A stretch of 64,000 bases of DNA from Fischerella sp. PCC 9605 (lineage in GTDB: Bacteria; Cyanobacteriota; Cyanobacteriia; Cyanobacteriales; Nostocaceae). The notes beneath the pieces are model-generated. The model had not been told where the DNA came from. It saw only the letters and a list, made by a program, of their open reading frames with translations, and did no database searches. Where the stretch lies: contig NZ_KI912148.1 of assembly GCF_000517105.1 (NCBI RefSeq), positions 2,354,448 to 2,418,447 of the forward strand, in the 5' to 3' direction. Position 1 is the stretch's first letter. Every line of letters starts with the position of its first letter. Of this stretch, positions 49,333 through 59,206 are shown one piece after another. The position numbers and the translations under genes are program-made.

Positions 49333-50640
49333 TTAATAATGCTTCTTAAATAGGAGTTTTTCTTTTATCTTCAGCATTTTACTTCTTAACTGCCAAAATT
49401 TACTACTTTCCATAGCATTAACTAAAGTTTGTAATCGTTGAATCTCTGCATTTTTATATTGTAATTCTGCATGACACTGATAAATATCTGAATAAATATT
49501 GTTTATCTGCCTTACATACCCCAATCTTCTTCGCATCTTTTCTCCAATTACTTTTGGGCTTAATACAGACTTAATATGCTGATCTGCTTTTATACCCACT
49601 TGTTTTGCTTCTTCAGGATTATTAAATACGTACTGCATTAAACATGCAGCATGTTCAATGTCTGGTTCTGCCCACAGATTCCCTTTTTTGTAAGGCCCGT
49701 AATCCTCTGTTAGAGACACTAAAGAGTACTTAACAAGAAAACTATTACTAAGATTCATAAATTCGGTATTGGCTGAATAGGCAGTTGCTATGACTGGTTT
49801 TCCATAGAACATGGCTTCTGCCATCGTCAGTCCAAAACCCTCAGAGCGATGCAAAGATAAGTAGCAATCACAATTGTAAATGAGTGCATTTAGTTCATCT
49901 TTAAGTAGATAGCAATCAATTAATTTGATATTTTTAAAACCTTCTACTAAAACTTCAAATTGCTGGAGTTTATCTGGAAAGTATTTAGCGTTTGAAAACT
50001 TAATTACTAGCAAGACGTTTTCATTTTCTTTACCAAAAGCCCGTTTAAATGCTTCAATAACAGCCGCCGGATTTTTGCGTTCAAATACACTGCAAAAATC
50101 AAATATAAACAGAAAAATAAATTTATTATCTGGTAATCCTAGCGCTTGTTTACTAACTGAGGGTTTGGGAAGAGAAATACTGTGCATAACCTTTAGCACT
50201 GGTATAGGAGATACAGGTGCGATCGCTTCTACACAATAACTACTTGGAGTCCAGATTTCATGAAAAAGATTAAACGCAGACAACCATTCTTTGGGAAATT
50301 CTGGTAATTCCCACGCCCAAAATCCAATATTATACTTGTCTTTAAAATATTCAGGACTAGTGTAACTGATAAAAGCATTAATCATATCCACATTTACCTG
50401 AATAATATTTATTGGATAAGGATTATCATCAGAAAAATCTGTGTAGGAAGAATCCATCTTCCTATGCATTGTGTTAAAAGTACAGTTATTAATAACAAAA
50501 GGAATGCCAGCCGCTTCAACAGCTCTAATAGTTCCTCGGACTCCTTCACCAAGCCCAAATTCACTGTTAACATAACCTGAAATATTCACACCAAAATTAT
50601 CGCTAACGGTGTTGTTGGCAATTTCAGGTTTTGAGTCCAT
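49333..50640 (-). CDS. Family 4-type glycosyltransferase
   Basis: 435 residues. A GT-B fold is expected: an N-terminal half with GYVNSEFGLGEGVRGTIRA and a C-terminal nucleotide-sugar half with the E-x7-E motif in SEGFGLTMAEAMFYGKPVIAT. The last 50 residues form a helical, charged tail (YQCHAELQYKNAEIQRLQ), perhaps a coiled coil. Sugar donor is unknown; a GDP-sugar is possible, as gmd lies directly upstream in the cluster. 183 bp separate it from gmd. Confidence 0.87.
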   Translation of the reverse strand: MDSKPEIANNTVSDNFGVNISGYVNSEFGLGEGVRGTIRAVEAAGIPFVINNCTFNTMHRKMDSSYTDFSDDNPYPINIIQVNVDMINAFISYTSPEYFKDKYNIGFWAWELPEFPKEWLSAFNLFHEIWTPSSYCVEAIAPVSPIPVLKVMHSISLPKPSVSKQALGLPDNKFIFLFIFDFCSVFERKNPAAVIEAFKRAFGKENENVLLVIKFSNAKYFPDKLQQFEVLVEGFKNIKLIDCYLLKDELNALIYNCDCYLSLHRSEGFGLTMAEAMFYGKPVIATAYSANTEFMNLSNSFLVKYSLVSLTEDYGPYKKGNLWAEPDIEHAACLMQYVFNNPEEAKQVGIKADQHIKSVLSPKVIGEKMRRRLGYVRQINNIYSDIYQCHAELQYKNAEIQRLQTLVNAMESSKFWQLRSKMLKIKEKLLFKKHY

Positions 50641-50823
50641 ATTTTTCTCCTAAAGTGTCAGATTCTAGCAGTAGGGGCACACAACTGTATACCCCTACTA
50701 GTTTTGAATAATTATCCACAGATACACATAGATAAGTACATGGCATAGATGATAAAGTAGCAAACTGATACCACTAAATCACTAAAACAGTAGCTGTAAG
50801 ACAAAATTAAATTTATAAAACCA

Positions 50824-51789
50824 TTACTTGTCGCTCAATTCCTTCAAATCATGATCGACCATTAGCTGCACCATCTGTTCAAAGGAGCACTGTGGTTTCC
50901 AACCCAGTTCCGCTTTAATCTTGTAAATGCAACCTGCCAATTGTACTGGTTCATCTGGACGGTAGAATGCAGGGTCAACAGATACATAATCTTCCCAGTT
51001 CAAACCCACATACTCAAAGGCACATTCTACCAGTTCTCGCACCGAATGAGTTTCACCACTGGCTATGATATAGTCATCTGCTTTAGTTTGCTGTAACATC
51101 AACCACATAGCATATACCGCATCTTTGGCATAGCACCAATCACGCCGTGCATCTAAATTACCAAGTTTTAATTCCTTGGCTAATCCCAGTTTAATCATTG
51201 CCGCAGTGTGAGTAACTTTGCGAAATACAAACTCTGTACCGCGACGGGGAGATTCATGGGTGTAGGTGATACCACAGCAACCAAAAAGATTATATTTTTG
51301 GCGATAATTGACTGTCATCCAATGAGCGTAAGCTTTAGCAACACCATAAGGATTACGCGGACGAAAAGCAGTACGTTCGGTTTGGGGTGATTCATCGGGT
51401 TGACCAAACACTTCACTACTAGAAGCTTGGTAAAATCTAGCATCAGGTTTACAGCGTCGAATCGCTTCTAGAAGCCGCGACACTCCCAAAGCAGTGTATT
51501 CAGCAGTAAGTGCTGGTTGTGTCCAAGACAGGGGAACATAGCTTTGAGATGCAAGATTGTATATTTCATCTGGTTGGCACTCAGTCACCACATCCATCAG
51601 CGAAGACTGATCTAACAAGTCACCAGATACAATATGGATCTGGTTAAAAAGGTGACTGATGCGTTCTAGATTGCTGGTGCTGGAACGGCGAACTAAGCCA
51701 AATACTTGATAGTCTTTTTCTGCAAGGATTTCAGCGAGGTAGGAACCGTCTTGTCCAGTTAATCCGGTGATGAGAGCTCTTTTTGCCAT
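50824..51789 (-). CDS. gmd: GDP-mannose 4,6-dehydratase
   Basis: 321 residues from ATG 51789 (MAKRALITG); the frame is open for 37 more codons, but the NAD-binding GLTGQDGSYLAE motif must lie near the start. The enzyme converts GDP-D-mannose to GDP-4-keto-6-deoxymannose, precursor of fucose, rhamnose or related 6-deoxy sugars. Typical blocks: LVRRSSTSNLERI, NLASQSYVPLSW, YQASSSEVFGQP with the catalytic Ser/Glu, and NPYGVAKAYAHW with the Tyr/Lys pair. No GDP-fucose synthase or reductase is in the window, so the final sugar is not known. A decayed copy of its 5' end lies at 53194-53334. Confidence 0.95.
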   Translation of the reverse strand: MAKRALITGLTGQDGSYLAEILAEKDYQVFGLVRRSSTSNLERISHLFNQIHIVSGDLLDQSSLMDVVTECQPDEIYNLASQSYVPLSWTQPALTAEYTALGVSRLLEAIRRCKPDARFYQASSSEVFGQPDESPQTERTAFRPRNPYGVAKAYAHWMTVNYRQKYNLFGCCGITYTHESPRRGTEFVFRKVTHTAAMIKLGLAKELKLGNLDARRDWCYAKDAVYAMWLMLQQTKADDYIIASGETHSVRELVECAFEYVGLNWEDYVSVDPAFYRPDEPVQLAGCIYKIKAELGWKPQCSFEQMVQLMVDHDLKELSDK

Positions 51790-52023
51790 TATCTTAGAGG
51801 ATGTTTGCAAAGTCAAAAAAAGCTCACGTAACAAAACTCTGTCAGTAGATAAAAATACGACAGTGTTGCGAGAGCTATGTATAAATTTTACCCACGCCAT
51901 ATGACAGACTAACAGTGGGAATGGCCACCGAATTTAAACCAGAGGAATGATTACCCTCACTTTCTGCTTTCAAGTACAATGCAGACTCTCAAACGACCTC
52001 TTGCTACAGTCTCACGCGCAACC

Positions 52024-53015
52024 TTATTTTGCTTTAGCAAGTATCTCAAAATGCAACATGCCGTCAGGAAGCCAATTTGTCTTTACGGCTTCTTCATTTT
52101 TATCTTCCCAATACTTCCAAACTTCCTCAGCACTTTTAAATAGTGATTGTTTACCTGAATGTTCTACAATGTGTACGTCTTCAAATATTTCAAATAACTT
52201 CCGAAGAAAGTCTTGCGGATTTAGCTCCGAAACCTCTTTAAGGCAGCGTGGATTGAACTCCATTAGGACAATAGGCTTATGAAGAGTTAATAGAGTACGA
52301 AAACCCTCTATTGCATAAGATTCATGTCCCTCTATATCTATTTTTACTACATTTTTACTACATTAATGGAAGTAAGATCTTTTAGCAGGTCATCAAGTAT
52401 AACCGACTGAAGATAGTTCTTACCATTCTCTGGTGCAATTAAATAAGTATTAGATGTTCCACCATCCAGTGAAAAAATATCCACCCTATTTGACGCTGCA
52501 AATGGCATGACACACACATTTTTAAACTTATTTTTTACAATACCCGCATATAATAATTGCAAATTATCAGGGTTTGGTTCCACAGCTATGACTTTTCCAG
52601 AGGTTCCTACCGCTTTTGCTCCTGCAAAAGTCATCATACCTACATTTGCACCTATATCAACAAATGTATCTCCTTCCTTTAGTAGATTTGATAGCACGTT
52701 AACTACGTGCGGCTCCCATGTCTTATTATTTACAATTTGACGACCAAAATCTTGTTCACTTTTTTTAACACAAACGTAATACCCTCCACAATCAATAGCA
52801 AGTACTTTTTCATCATCTTCAATTTTCTGTTGATATTCTGCGGAATTAATAAATGATGAGAATAATTCATCTAGTGAAATACCGTTTTTAATTAGTTTTT
52901 CGTAGTCTTTAAATCCGGCATATTCTGGGTTTCTGCCGAGAATTAATCTATAGGCTGAAATGACATCTTCAATATCAGCAACACCGTTAAACGGTTTATC
53001 AACGTAATTTCTCAT
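52024..53015 (-). pseudogene. DUF4214-FkbM methyltransferase gene, frameshifted
   Basis: Residues 1-222 (53015-52347) carry a DUF4214-like N-terminus (YRLILGRNPEYAGFKDYEKL) and the methyltransferase core (DTFVDIGANVGMMTF, VIAVEPNPDN). Translation then stops in INVVKM. The expected continuation IDIEGHE is present two-thirds of a codon out of frame because 11 bp are duplicated in tandem at 52341-52362. Removing one copy gives a single frame of 326 residues, ending MLHFEILAKAK, similar in length and sequence to the intact paralogue at 54931-55965. FkbM enzymes O-methylate sugars or other groups. The event looks recent because the downstream frame has no other lesion. Confidence 0.88.
52341..52362 (-). 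repeat. 11-bp perfect tandem duplication causing the frameshift
   Basis: TTTTTACTACA occurs twice in direct succession (52341-52351 and 52352-52362). The length, 11 bp, shifts the reading frame by two and yields a stop at once. Confidence 0.95.
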
Positions 53016-53193
53016 TGTTTCCTCTCATACAGATTTTATTGCAGTACAAATATCTGTTCAGTTGCTTATAGCAGTCTAACACTCCTATGTAAGAGTATTA
53101 TCCAGCACTTTGGTAATCTTGTCTCAGTAAATCGCTGACTTGTACTAAAACACATCTTTTCAATTTAGTAGTGAGTTAAGTAAGAGGTAATTT

Positions 53194-53334
53194 GTGACTA
53201 ATGCGTTCTAGGTTATTGGTGTTAGAACGGCGGACTAAGCCAAATGCTTAGTTACCTTTTTCTACAAAGATTTCAGCGAGGTAGTAACTGTCTTGTCCAG
53301 TTAATCCAGTGATAAGAGCTTTTTTATCATTATT
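53194..53334 (-). pseudogene. Decayed 5' fragment of a second gmd gene
   Basis: About 140 bp match the first 45 codons of gmd (51653-51791) at roughly five of six bases by eye. The reading is KKALITGLTGQDSYYLAEIF, then a stop where gmd has a Tyr, then AFGLVRRSNTNNLERISH. It lies upstream of the broken FkbM gene. The rest of 53016-53483 holds no gene. Confidence 0.85.
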
Positions 53335-53483
53335 TATTTAATATATTCTTCATTAATTACCTCAAATATTTGCTTTTAGCTTTTGTAGGCGTTCGCGTAC
53401 CCATAAACTTTTTTGAACATCATTTTCTAGCAGTCATAAACAAATGGGCTTGTAAAAACTCTCGCCCTTTGTGGAAATTAAAA

Positions 53484-54647
53484 TTACTTATTCAATAAAC
53501 TTAAATATTTTTCCTCTATCTTCGACCACACATAATTTGTCTCTACAAACTTCTTTCCCTGCAAACCCAACTGATATCTAATGTGTTCATTCATCATCTC
53601 TATAGCTACCTGAAACTCTTCTTTGCAGGTATACCAAAGTCCGCCCTGTGCGCGACGACACTGCCCTACCAAGACATCACATTTGTCACTAACCAATACA
53701 GGCTTACCTACTGCCCAAGCTTCTAACAACACCATAGAAAGACTTTCAAATGGTGAAGGCATTACCAATAAATCACAAGCTGCTAAAGCATCCCACTTAG
53801 TTTGATCGTCCACAAAACCCAATGCAATAATATCTGGATGCTTGGGAATTGGCATTGTTGGCTTACCCAGCAAAACCAATTTTCTGGAGGTAGAATTCTG
53901 TTTTCTTAACTCAATAAAGTAGCTAAAAAGCTCATCACAGCCTTTGCACGGATCAATCCTGCCAACATATAGTAAAAAAGGGTCATCAATTTTGTATATC
54001 TGCCTAAAATTTTCTGCACTCAAGGCTTTTGGCGAATCTACAGCTACACCAACAACAGGCCCCTCTAGATTTATCTTAGGAAAACGTACTTTCAAAAAAT
54101 TCCTTTCTTCTACCGTATTAAAGATAAATCCACGCGCTTTTTCAAACAACGTATCCCACATACTCATATAAATAGGCCATTCGTCATGAGCTAGAGGAGC
54201 TAAATAAGCTTTGTCTGCTACTAATGGCAAAAGGAAATACGTTGTCGCATATAAATAAGTAAAGAAAATAAAAGCATCATATTCATGATGATGCTGTTTT
54301 ATATGAACTGTGAGTTCATGAGAAACTGGTCCCTGAGCCTGCATCCATTCTTCTTGTTCTTCTATAGAAGCTGATTTAAAACGAGGAGAAATCTTTTCAG
54401 ATAGATGATTGAATGCTTTTATATCTCGTGGCTTCTCTACCGAAAAACGCCGCACCTTAACACCTGCAACTTCTGTTATTCCTGGGGAATAGTAATTTTG
54501 CCAAGTTAGATAATCTATTGCACAGGTTGTAAGTATTTCCGTATCCCAATATTGAGACATCCGCTGTGCAATTTTCAGGCAGTGAGTTTCTGCACCCCCA
54601 TTAACCTCTAATCCGCATCGCTGTACTACGAAAGCTATTCGTATCAT
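53484..54647 (-). CDS. Family 4-type glycosyltransferase
   Basis: 387 residues. GT-B fold: the N-terminal half opens IRIAFVVQRCGLEVNGGAET; the C-terminal half has LLYVGRIDPCKGCDEL and the sugar-nucleotide E-x7-E motif in PSPFESLSMVLLEAWAVGKPVL. Cytoplasmic, with no membrane helix. It lies between the two FkbM-type genes in the polysaccharide cluster. The long HEYDAFIFFTYLYATTY segment between the halves is normal for the family. Sugar and acceptor are unknown. Confidence 0.9.
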   Translation of the reverse strand: MIRIAFVVQRCGLEVNGGAETHCLKIAQRMSQYWDTEILTTCAIDYLTWQNYYSPGITEVAGVKVRRFSVEKPRDIKAFNHLSEKISPRFKSASIEEQEEWMQAQGPVSHELTVHIKQHHHEYDAFIFFTYLYATTYFLLPLVADKAYLAPLAHDEWPIYMSMWDTLFEKARGFIFNTVEERNFLKVRFPKINLEGPVVGVAVDSPKALSAENFRQIYKIDDPFLLYVGRIDPCKGCDELFSYFIELRKQNSTSRKLVLLGKPTMPIPKHPDIIALGFVDDQTKWDALAACDLLVMPSPFESLSMVLLEAWAVGKPVLVSDKCDVLVGQCRRAQGGLWYTCKEEFQVAIEMMNEHIRYQLGLQGKKFVETNYVWSKIEEKYLSLLNK

Positions 54648-54930
54648 CTTTTTGTTTTATAAGAAGCTATTTAATGTAGACAATTAATAGAGTTTAAACT
54701 TACTATTGGGGATACGCAACAATGACAATATGGCTTGATTTGTTGGCTTCAAATATCTTCATAACTTTTGCCATATCATCTGCACATTCGGAAGTTTCTC
54801 AACTTCCTTTTTTTCATTAGCAACTGCATCAAATTTGTCGATTGCTTACCAGTTTGTCAGCTAATTCCAGATGTATCATTATGTTGTTACATAGTTATTT
54901 GTCTGAATTTGTGTGTTTTAATTATTAAAA

Positions 54931-55965
54931 TTAATCTACTGATGCGATTAAATCTAAGTGCATCATATCTCCTGTTTGATTAACTTCATTAATATCAATC
55001 CAATATTCCATAATCTCCTTATAATCCCAAGCTTTCTTTATATTGTCATCACTTAAAATTATGGATACTGAATTATACAATCCAAACAATTCAGATAGAT
55101 ATTCCTCAGGCTCATTTCCCCCAAACTCTCTTAATGCTTTAGGGTGAAATTCAGTAATGATAGTAGGTAACAATTTCTTTAATATTTTTTTAAAACCTCT
55201 AATTGCTTTAAGTTCATGCCCCTCAACATCTATTTTTACAACATTAATATTCTGATATCTTGCAAGCTGCTCATCCAAAATAATAGATTGCGTAAAAACA
55301 CTGTATTCTGTAGGATTTTTAGTGTTTACAAGATGTCCGTTAGAGCTTCCAATTACCATTTCAAATATGGATTCACAATCAGATGCAGCATATGGAAGTA
55401 CATCAATATTTCTAAATCTATTTTTTACAATACTCGCAAAAATCAATTGGATGTTATCAGGATTTGGTTCTATTGCAATTACTTTTCCTTTATCCCCAAC
55501 AACAGATGCGCCCAAGACTGTAAAGTAACCTATATTTGCCCCAATATCAACAAATGTATTTCCCTCATTTAATAGACTAGATAAAATCCTTGTAATATGT
55601 GGTTCATGTTGTCTATTTTTGATGATTTCACCTCCAACATCTTGATCTGATAATCGAGCATATATAAACTTTCCCCCAATATCGACTGCTGTAATTTCTT
55701 CTTCAGTTTCTAATTTTTTTTTATATTCAGTTGACTGTAAAAATCCAGTTATGAGCTTATCAAGCGTCATTCCAGCTTCTATATGTTTTTTGTAATGTTG
55801 AAACCCCTCATTATCTGGAAACCTTTTCAAAATCAGTCTGTATGCATAAACAACATCATCAATTGTTGCTTGGGAATTGAATGGTTTATCAAAGTTCAAA
55901 ATATTTTTGTTTATTTGTATATTGTTCAATAGCTGTATAGCACTATCCCATAACTTCTTAAACAT
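54931..55965 (-). CDS. DUF4214-FkbM methyltransferase
   Basis: 344 residues. A DUF4214-like N-terminal region (about 40-85: YRLILKRFPDNEGFQHYKKH) is fused to an FkbM-type SAM methyltransferase (about 120-335) with NTFVDIGANIGYFTV, VIAIEPNPDN, NVVKIDVEGHE and TEFHPKAL. All expected motifs are intact, in contrast to the frameshifted paralogue at 52024-53015. The target is presumably a sugar hydroxyl in the glycan made by this cluster. 283 AT-rich bp separate it from the downstream glycosyltransferase, and 63 bp from the upstream one. The DUF4214 part may bind glycan. Confidence 0.9.
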   Translation of the reverse strand: MFKKLWDSAIQLLNNIQINKNILNFDKPFNSQATIDDVVYAYRLILKRFPDNEGFQHYKKHIEAGMTLDKLITGFLQSTEYKKKLETEEEITAVDIGGKFIYARLSDQDVGGEIIKNRQHEPHITRILSSLLNEGNTFVDIGANIGYFTVLGASVVGDKGKVIAIEPNPDNIQLIFASIVKNRFRNIDVLPYAASDCESIFEMVIGSSNGHLVNTKNPTEYSVFTQSIILDEQLARYQNINVVKIDVEGHELKAIRGFKKILKKLLPTIITEFHPKALREFGGNEPEEYLSELFGLYNSVSIILSDDNIKKAWDYKEIMEYWIDINEVNQTGDMMHLDLIASVD

Positions 55966-56028
55966 ATCCTTTCCTCTCTGTAGATTCTTAAATCGTCTAT
56001 CATAATCAACCTAAAAATGCAACTAATC

Positions 56029-57117
56029 TCATTGCAGCTTTTTTAAAGCATCTATAAATTTCGCTTCAATTATTTCGTTTGTAAAATTTTCTTGATATCG
56101 ACACCAACCCATTTCACCTAAAGAAGCGCGAGTCGATTCGTTTCTAGCTAGATAGTCTATTGATGCAGCCAACAAATATGGGTCTGGCTTGTCCCATACC
56201 AACCCCACTTTTCCTACAGTAGAGGGAATAGCTGATGAGCCGTAAGCTATAATGGACAATTTCATTGCCATAGATTCAACCAGTGGTACACAAAATCCTT
56301 CATGTTCACTGGTAATTAAAAAAATCTGAGAAACAAGATAATAAGCTTTCAGTGCTGCTTCAGAAACTCCTCCAGTAAATACTACTGCTTCTTGTAATCC
56401 TAAAGATTTAACCTGTTGATAAAGTATTGCGCTATATTTTTTTAATCGTTCATCTTGTTTTCCAACTATTAATAAACGACTATCTTTGTTATAACTATTG
56501 TGATATATACTAAAAGCATTAATTAAAGCTATATGTCCCTTGTTGGGAGCAAGGCGACCTACCATTAAAATATTAATTTTTCCATCTTTGTACTTATCTA
56601 TAACATTGAGGTCTGCCTCAATATGTTGCAAACGTTCTATACGATGAAATGGTGACAAGACTAAAGCTTTTGTTTTCGGGACTCCTTGAGATAATAGTTC
56701 TTGTGCATTGTAGTCAGAAGCACATAAATACAGATCGCAATTGCTATTGGCTATAGATTTGAGTTGCTCTCTTCCAGAACGACAGGAAATAACATAATCT
56801 GCATTGATACCTTCAAAAAATTCTGGTGGGGTAACGTTATGGTATCTAACAACTTTTTTACACTGAAGATTCTGGAGGAGGTTAAGACCTTCATTCCACC
56901 CTACAGAATATTGATAAATTAAAATATCAGATTTTTTAGAAAGAAAACTTTGAATTTCATTTACATGTTTAATCGCTGGTTTGGAAATACCCCAATTTGC
57001 TGCAAAAATCTGGGTTCTGTACCCATGTTTTACTAGAGTCTCATACATATGTATGACATCATTACTGACTGCATCACCGCTGGTAATACATGGGCTTAAA
57101 ATAGCAATATTGCTCAT
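56029..57117 (-). CDS. Family 4-type glycosyltransferase
   Basis: 362 residues. The N-terminal half opens NIAILSPCITSGDAVSNDV; the C-terminal half has ILMVGRLAPNKGHIALINAF and the E-x7-E motif in SEHEGFCVPLVESMAMKLSII. It overlaps the upstream methyltransferase gene by 4 bp (ATGA type), so the two are translationally coupled. No membrane helix. Position right after the methyltransferase suggests it acts in the same glycan; donor and acceptor unknown. Confidence 0.9.
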   Translation of the reverse strand: MSNIAILSPCITSGDAVSNDVIHMYETLVKHGYRTQIFAANWGISKPAIKHVNEIQSFLSKKSDILIYQYSVGWNEGLNLLQNLQCKKVVRYHNVTPPEFFEGINADYVISCRSGREQLKSIANSNCDLYLCASDYNAQELLSQGVPKTKALVLSPFHRIERLQHIEADLNVIDKYKDGKINILMVGRLAPNKGHIALINAFSIYHNSYNKDSRLLIVGKQDERLKKYSAILYQQVKSLGLQEAVVFTGGVSEAALKAYYLVSQIFLITSEHEGFCVPLVESMAMKLSIIAYGSSAIPSTVGKVGLVWDKPDPYLLAASIDYLARNESTRASLGEMGWCRYQENFTNEIIEAKFIDALKKLQ

Positions 57118-58619
57118 AGCTTATATCCTATGATGGCGTAATCTTGTGGGCCATAGAAATAATCGCTAAACTGTTCAGCAACTTCAGAGCCAATCAGTTT
57201 AAATTCTTTAGAAAAAGGATTAAGGTTTATGACCTTGACATTGCACAAACCTCTGATTTCAGCGACAAACTTAACCATGATGCTTGGTAGGGGATTGCGA
57301 TGGGTGGGATCTATATAAAATAAATGACTTCCTACTTGGACATTTTGTGAATTTGGGGTTTCATAAATTACTAATCCACTAGGCTTAAGTACCCGCACGG
57401 TCTCATCAAATAACTGGATTAGCTTTTCAAAAGGTAGATGCTCAATAATATGAAATCCAGTTACTGCACCTAAGCTGCCATCAGGTAAAGATTGTAAATA
57501 AGCAATTACATCTGATTCAATCACCTCTAGTCCTCTGGCTCGGCATTGCTCCAACATGATTCTGTTAATATCTAGACCCCATGCCGTATAACCAGACTCT
57601 CGCAGCAATTCTAGCCATTCACCACGCCCACAACCTACATCTAAAATCGGAAATTCGGTTGTACCAACCTTTGCTTCTTCGATAAAGGGCAAGTAAAATT
57701 TCAATTTGTTGAGGATATCCTCACGACTACCGCGAAATTGGTCTTCAAATGCAGCGTAGAAAGCATCCAGAGAATGTTGATCTTCATTAATAAATGTTTG
57801 TAGCTGCTGTTGATTAAATGATTCTGGTAAACGTTGCCGTGCCTCCTCCAGAAACGTTGCGATCAGACGTTTCTGTTGCATGAGGTCATTTTTGAGGTAA
57901 CTATCATTTTTGATGTAATGCTCATTTAGACTTTGAATGCAAGTATTCATAGCAATCAGTCGCTCATCGAGTCCTTTGATGCGAGTATCTGTAGCATCCA
58001 AGCGCTCTTGTACATCAGTTATCGAACTATTTGTGTGAGTATCAATCTTATTAAAGTAACTATCAATGTCTTGAATGCTGCTATTTACAATATGCAAGCG
58101 CTCATCTAATGTTTGCAAACGAGCATCTACAGCATTCAGACGTTCATCCATCGCTTGTAAACGAGTACTTACACTATGCACGTGCTCATCCAGATGCGAT
58201 CGCAAAATTGTTATTTGTTCAATTAACTGCTGATTCAGCAAGGTAGACCTTTTTAAAGCATTAATGACATTAAAGTTTACTTCTCGTTGGTCTTTAAATA
58301 TAAAATTTAATATTTTGAGTGCTACTTTTTGTATTCCTTTACTTAGATTAAAAGGAAACTGATTCAAATTATCAGGCCACTTTGTACGGACAATTGCTCT
58401 AGATTCTGCATTTACAAGTAAAGCCTCAATATGGTTGATCGACAAATTCATTGCTGATACTTCAATATCAGGTTCAATATTGATTTGGGAAAGGGCAATA
58501 TTGGTTTGGGAAAAAATGGGTGCCTGAGATTGGTTCTTCCGCCTTGCTGCTTCCTCCCGAATTTTTTCCATTAATTCATCAACATTAATTTCAAGTTTGT
58601 TTTCATCAATCATGTTCAC
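57114..58619 (-). CDS. Coiled-coil SAM-dependent methyltransferase
   Basis: 501 residues. Residues 1-30 are a short helical head (IDENKLEINVDELMEKIREE). Residues about 130-250 form a coiled coil with repeated DERL/VDARL heptads (for example MDERLNAVDARLQTLDERL). A class I methyltransferase domain follows (about 320-430) with motif I DVGCGRGEWLELL, TGFHIIEHLPFE and VLKPSGLVIYETPN. The organisation recalls chain-terminating methyltransferases such as WbdD, where a coiled coil acts as a ruler and the methyl cap ends O-antigen growth. No kinase domain is present here. It is coupled to the downstream glycosyltransferase by a 4-bp overlap. Confidence 0.87.
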   Translation of the reverse strand: MNMIDENKLEINVDELMEKIREEAARRKNQSQAPIFSQTNIALSQINIEPDIEVSAMNLSINHIEALLVNAESRAIVRTKWPDNLNQFPFNLSKGIQKVALKILNFIFKDQREVNFNVINALKRSTLLNQQLIEQITILRSHLDEHVHSVSTRLQAMDERLNAVDARLQTLDERLHIVNSSIQDIDSYFNKIDTHTNSSITDVQERLDATDTRIKGLDERLIAMNTCIQSLNEHYIKNDSYLKNDLMQQKRLIATFLEEARQRLPESFNQQQLQTFINEDQHSLDAFYAAFEDQFRGSREDILNKLKFYLPFIEEAKVGTTEFPILDVGCGRGEWLELLRESGYTAWGLDINRIMLEQCRARGLEVIESDVIAYLQSLPDGSLGAVTGFHIIEHLPFEKLIQLFDETVRVLKPSGLVIYETPNSQNVQVGSHLFYIDPTHRNPLPSIMVKFVAEIRGLCNVKVINLNPFSKEFKLIGSEVAEQFSDYFYGPQDYAIIGYKL

Positions 58620-58678
58620 ATTCTCATCTTTAGGGATTACAAATTCTTGTTAATTTAATAATTCTCATGACATCTAAG

Positions 58679-59206
58679 CTAATTTAGAGCTTTTATCTCT
58701 TTTACAGTTTTGGCAGGAACACCTGCTACAAGATGATAGTTAGGAATCTCACCTTTCACGACTGCGCCAGCCGCTACGACACAATGCTTGCCTATTTTAC
58801 ATGGACCTATGACTGTGACATTACTTGCTATCCACGTACCTTCTTCAATGATGATGTCATTGCCTTCTTTCGGAAAATCATACATTCTCTCTTTGCCAAA
58901 CTTCTTATAGTCGTGAGTTCCAGTTATTAAGCTGACATTATGCCCAAAAAATACATACTCACCAATATAGATATTTCCGGAAGATAAGTTGAAAAACGCA
59001 TTATTGACAACGCAATTATCTGACATTTTCAGTCTTTGAGCATCACCATAGACGATATACTGGTTTAAACTTATATCTTTAATGCGTTCCTCAAAATATT
59101 GCTGGGACATAAATTGCTTAATATATTGTTCGATATAAGTTTCCATATATGATTTCAACCATCTTTCTAAACGAGACTTGAAAAAGTCTTTGATTATCTG
59201 GTACAT
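58679..59206 (-). CDS. Hexapeptide-repeat acyltransferase
   Basis: 175 residues. After about 50 helical residues, a left-handed beta-helix begins (MSDNCVVNNAFFNLSSGNIYIGEYVFFGHNVSLI type turns, quoted in part), with GTHDYKKFGKER carrying the catalytic-type His, WIASNVTVIGPCKIGKHCVV and VVKGEIPNYHLVAGVPAKTVK. This is the CatB/WbbJ-like O-acetyltransferase layout, so it probably acetylates a sugar using acetyl-CoA. It overlaps the end of the wzt gene by 13 bp, indicating one transcript and coupled translation. Confidence 0.88.
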   Translation of the reverse strand: MYQIIKDFFKSRLERWLKSYMETYIEQYIKQFMSQQYFEERIKDISLNQYIVYGDAQRLKMSDNCVVNNAFFNLSSGNIYIGEYVFFGHNVSLITGTHDYKKFGKERMYDFPKEGNDIIIEEGTWIASNVTVIGPCKIGKHCVVAAGAVVKGEIPNYHLVAGVPAKTVKEIKALN

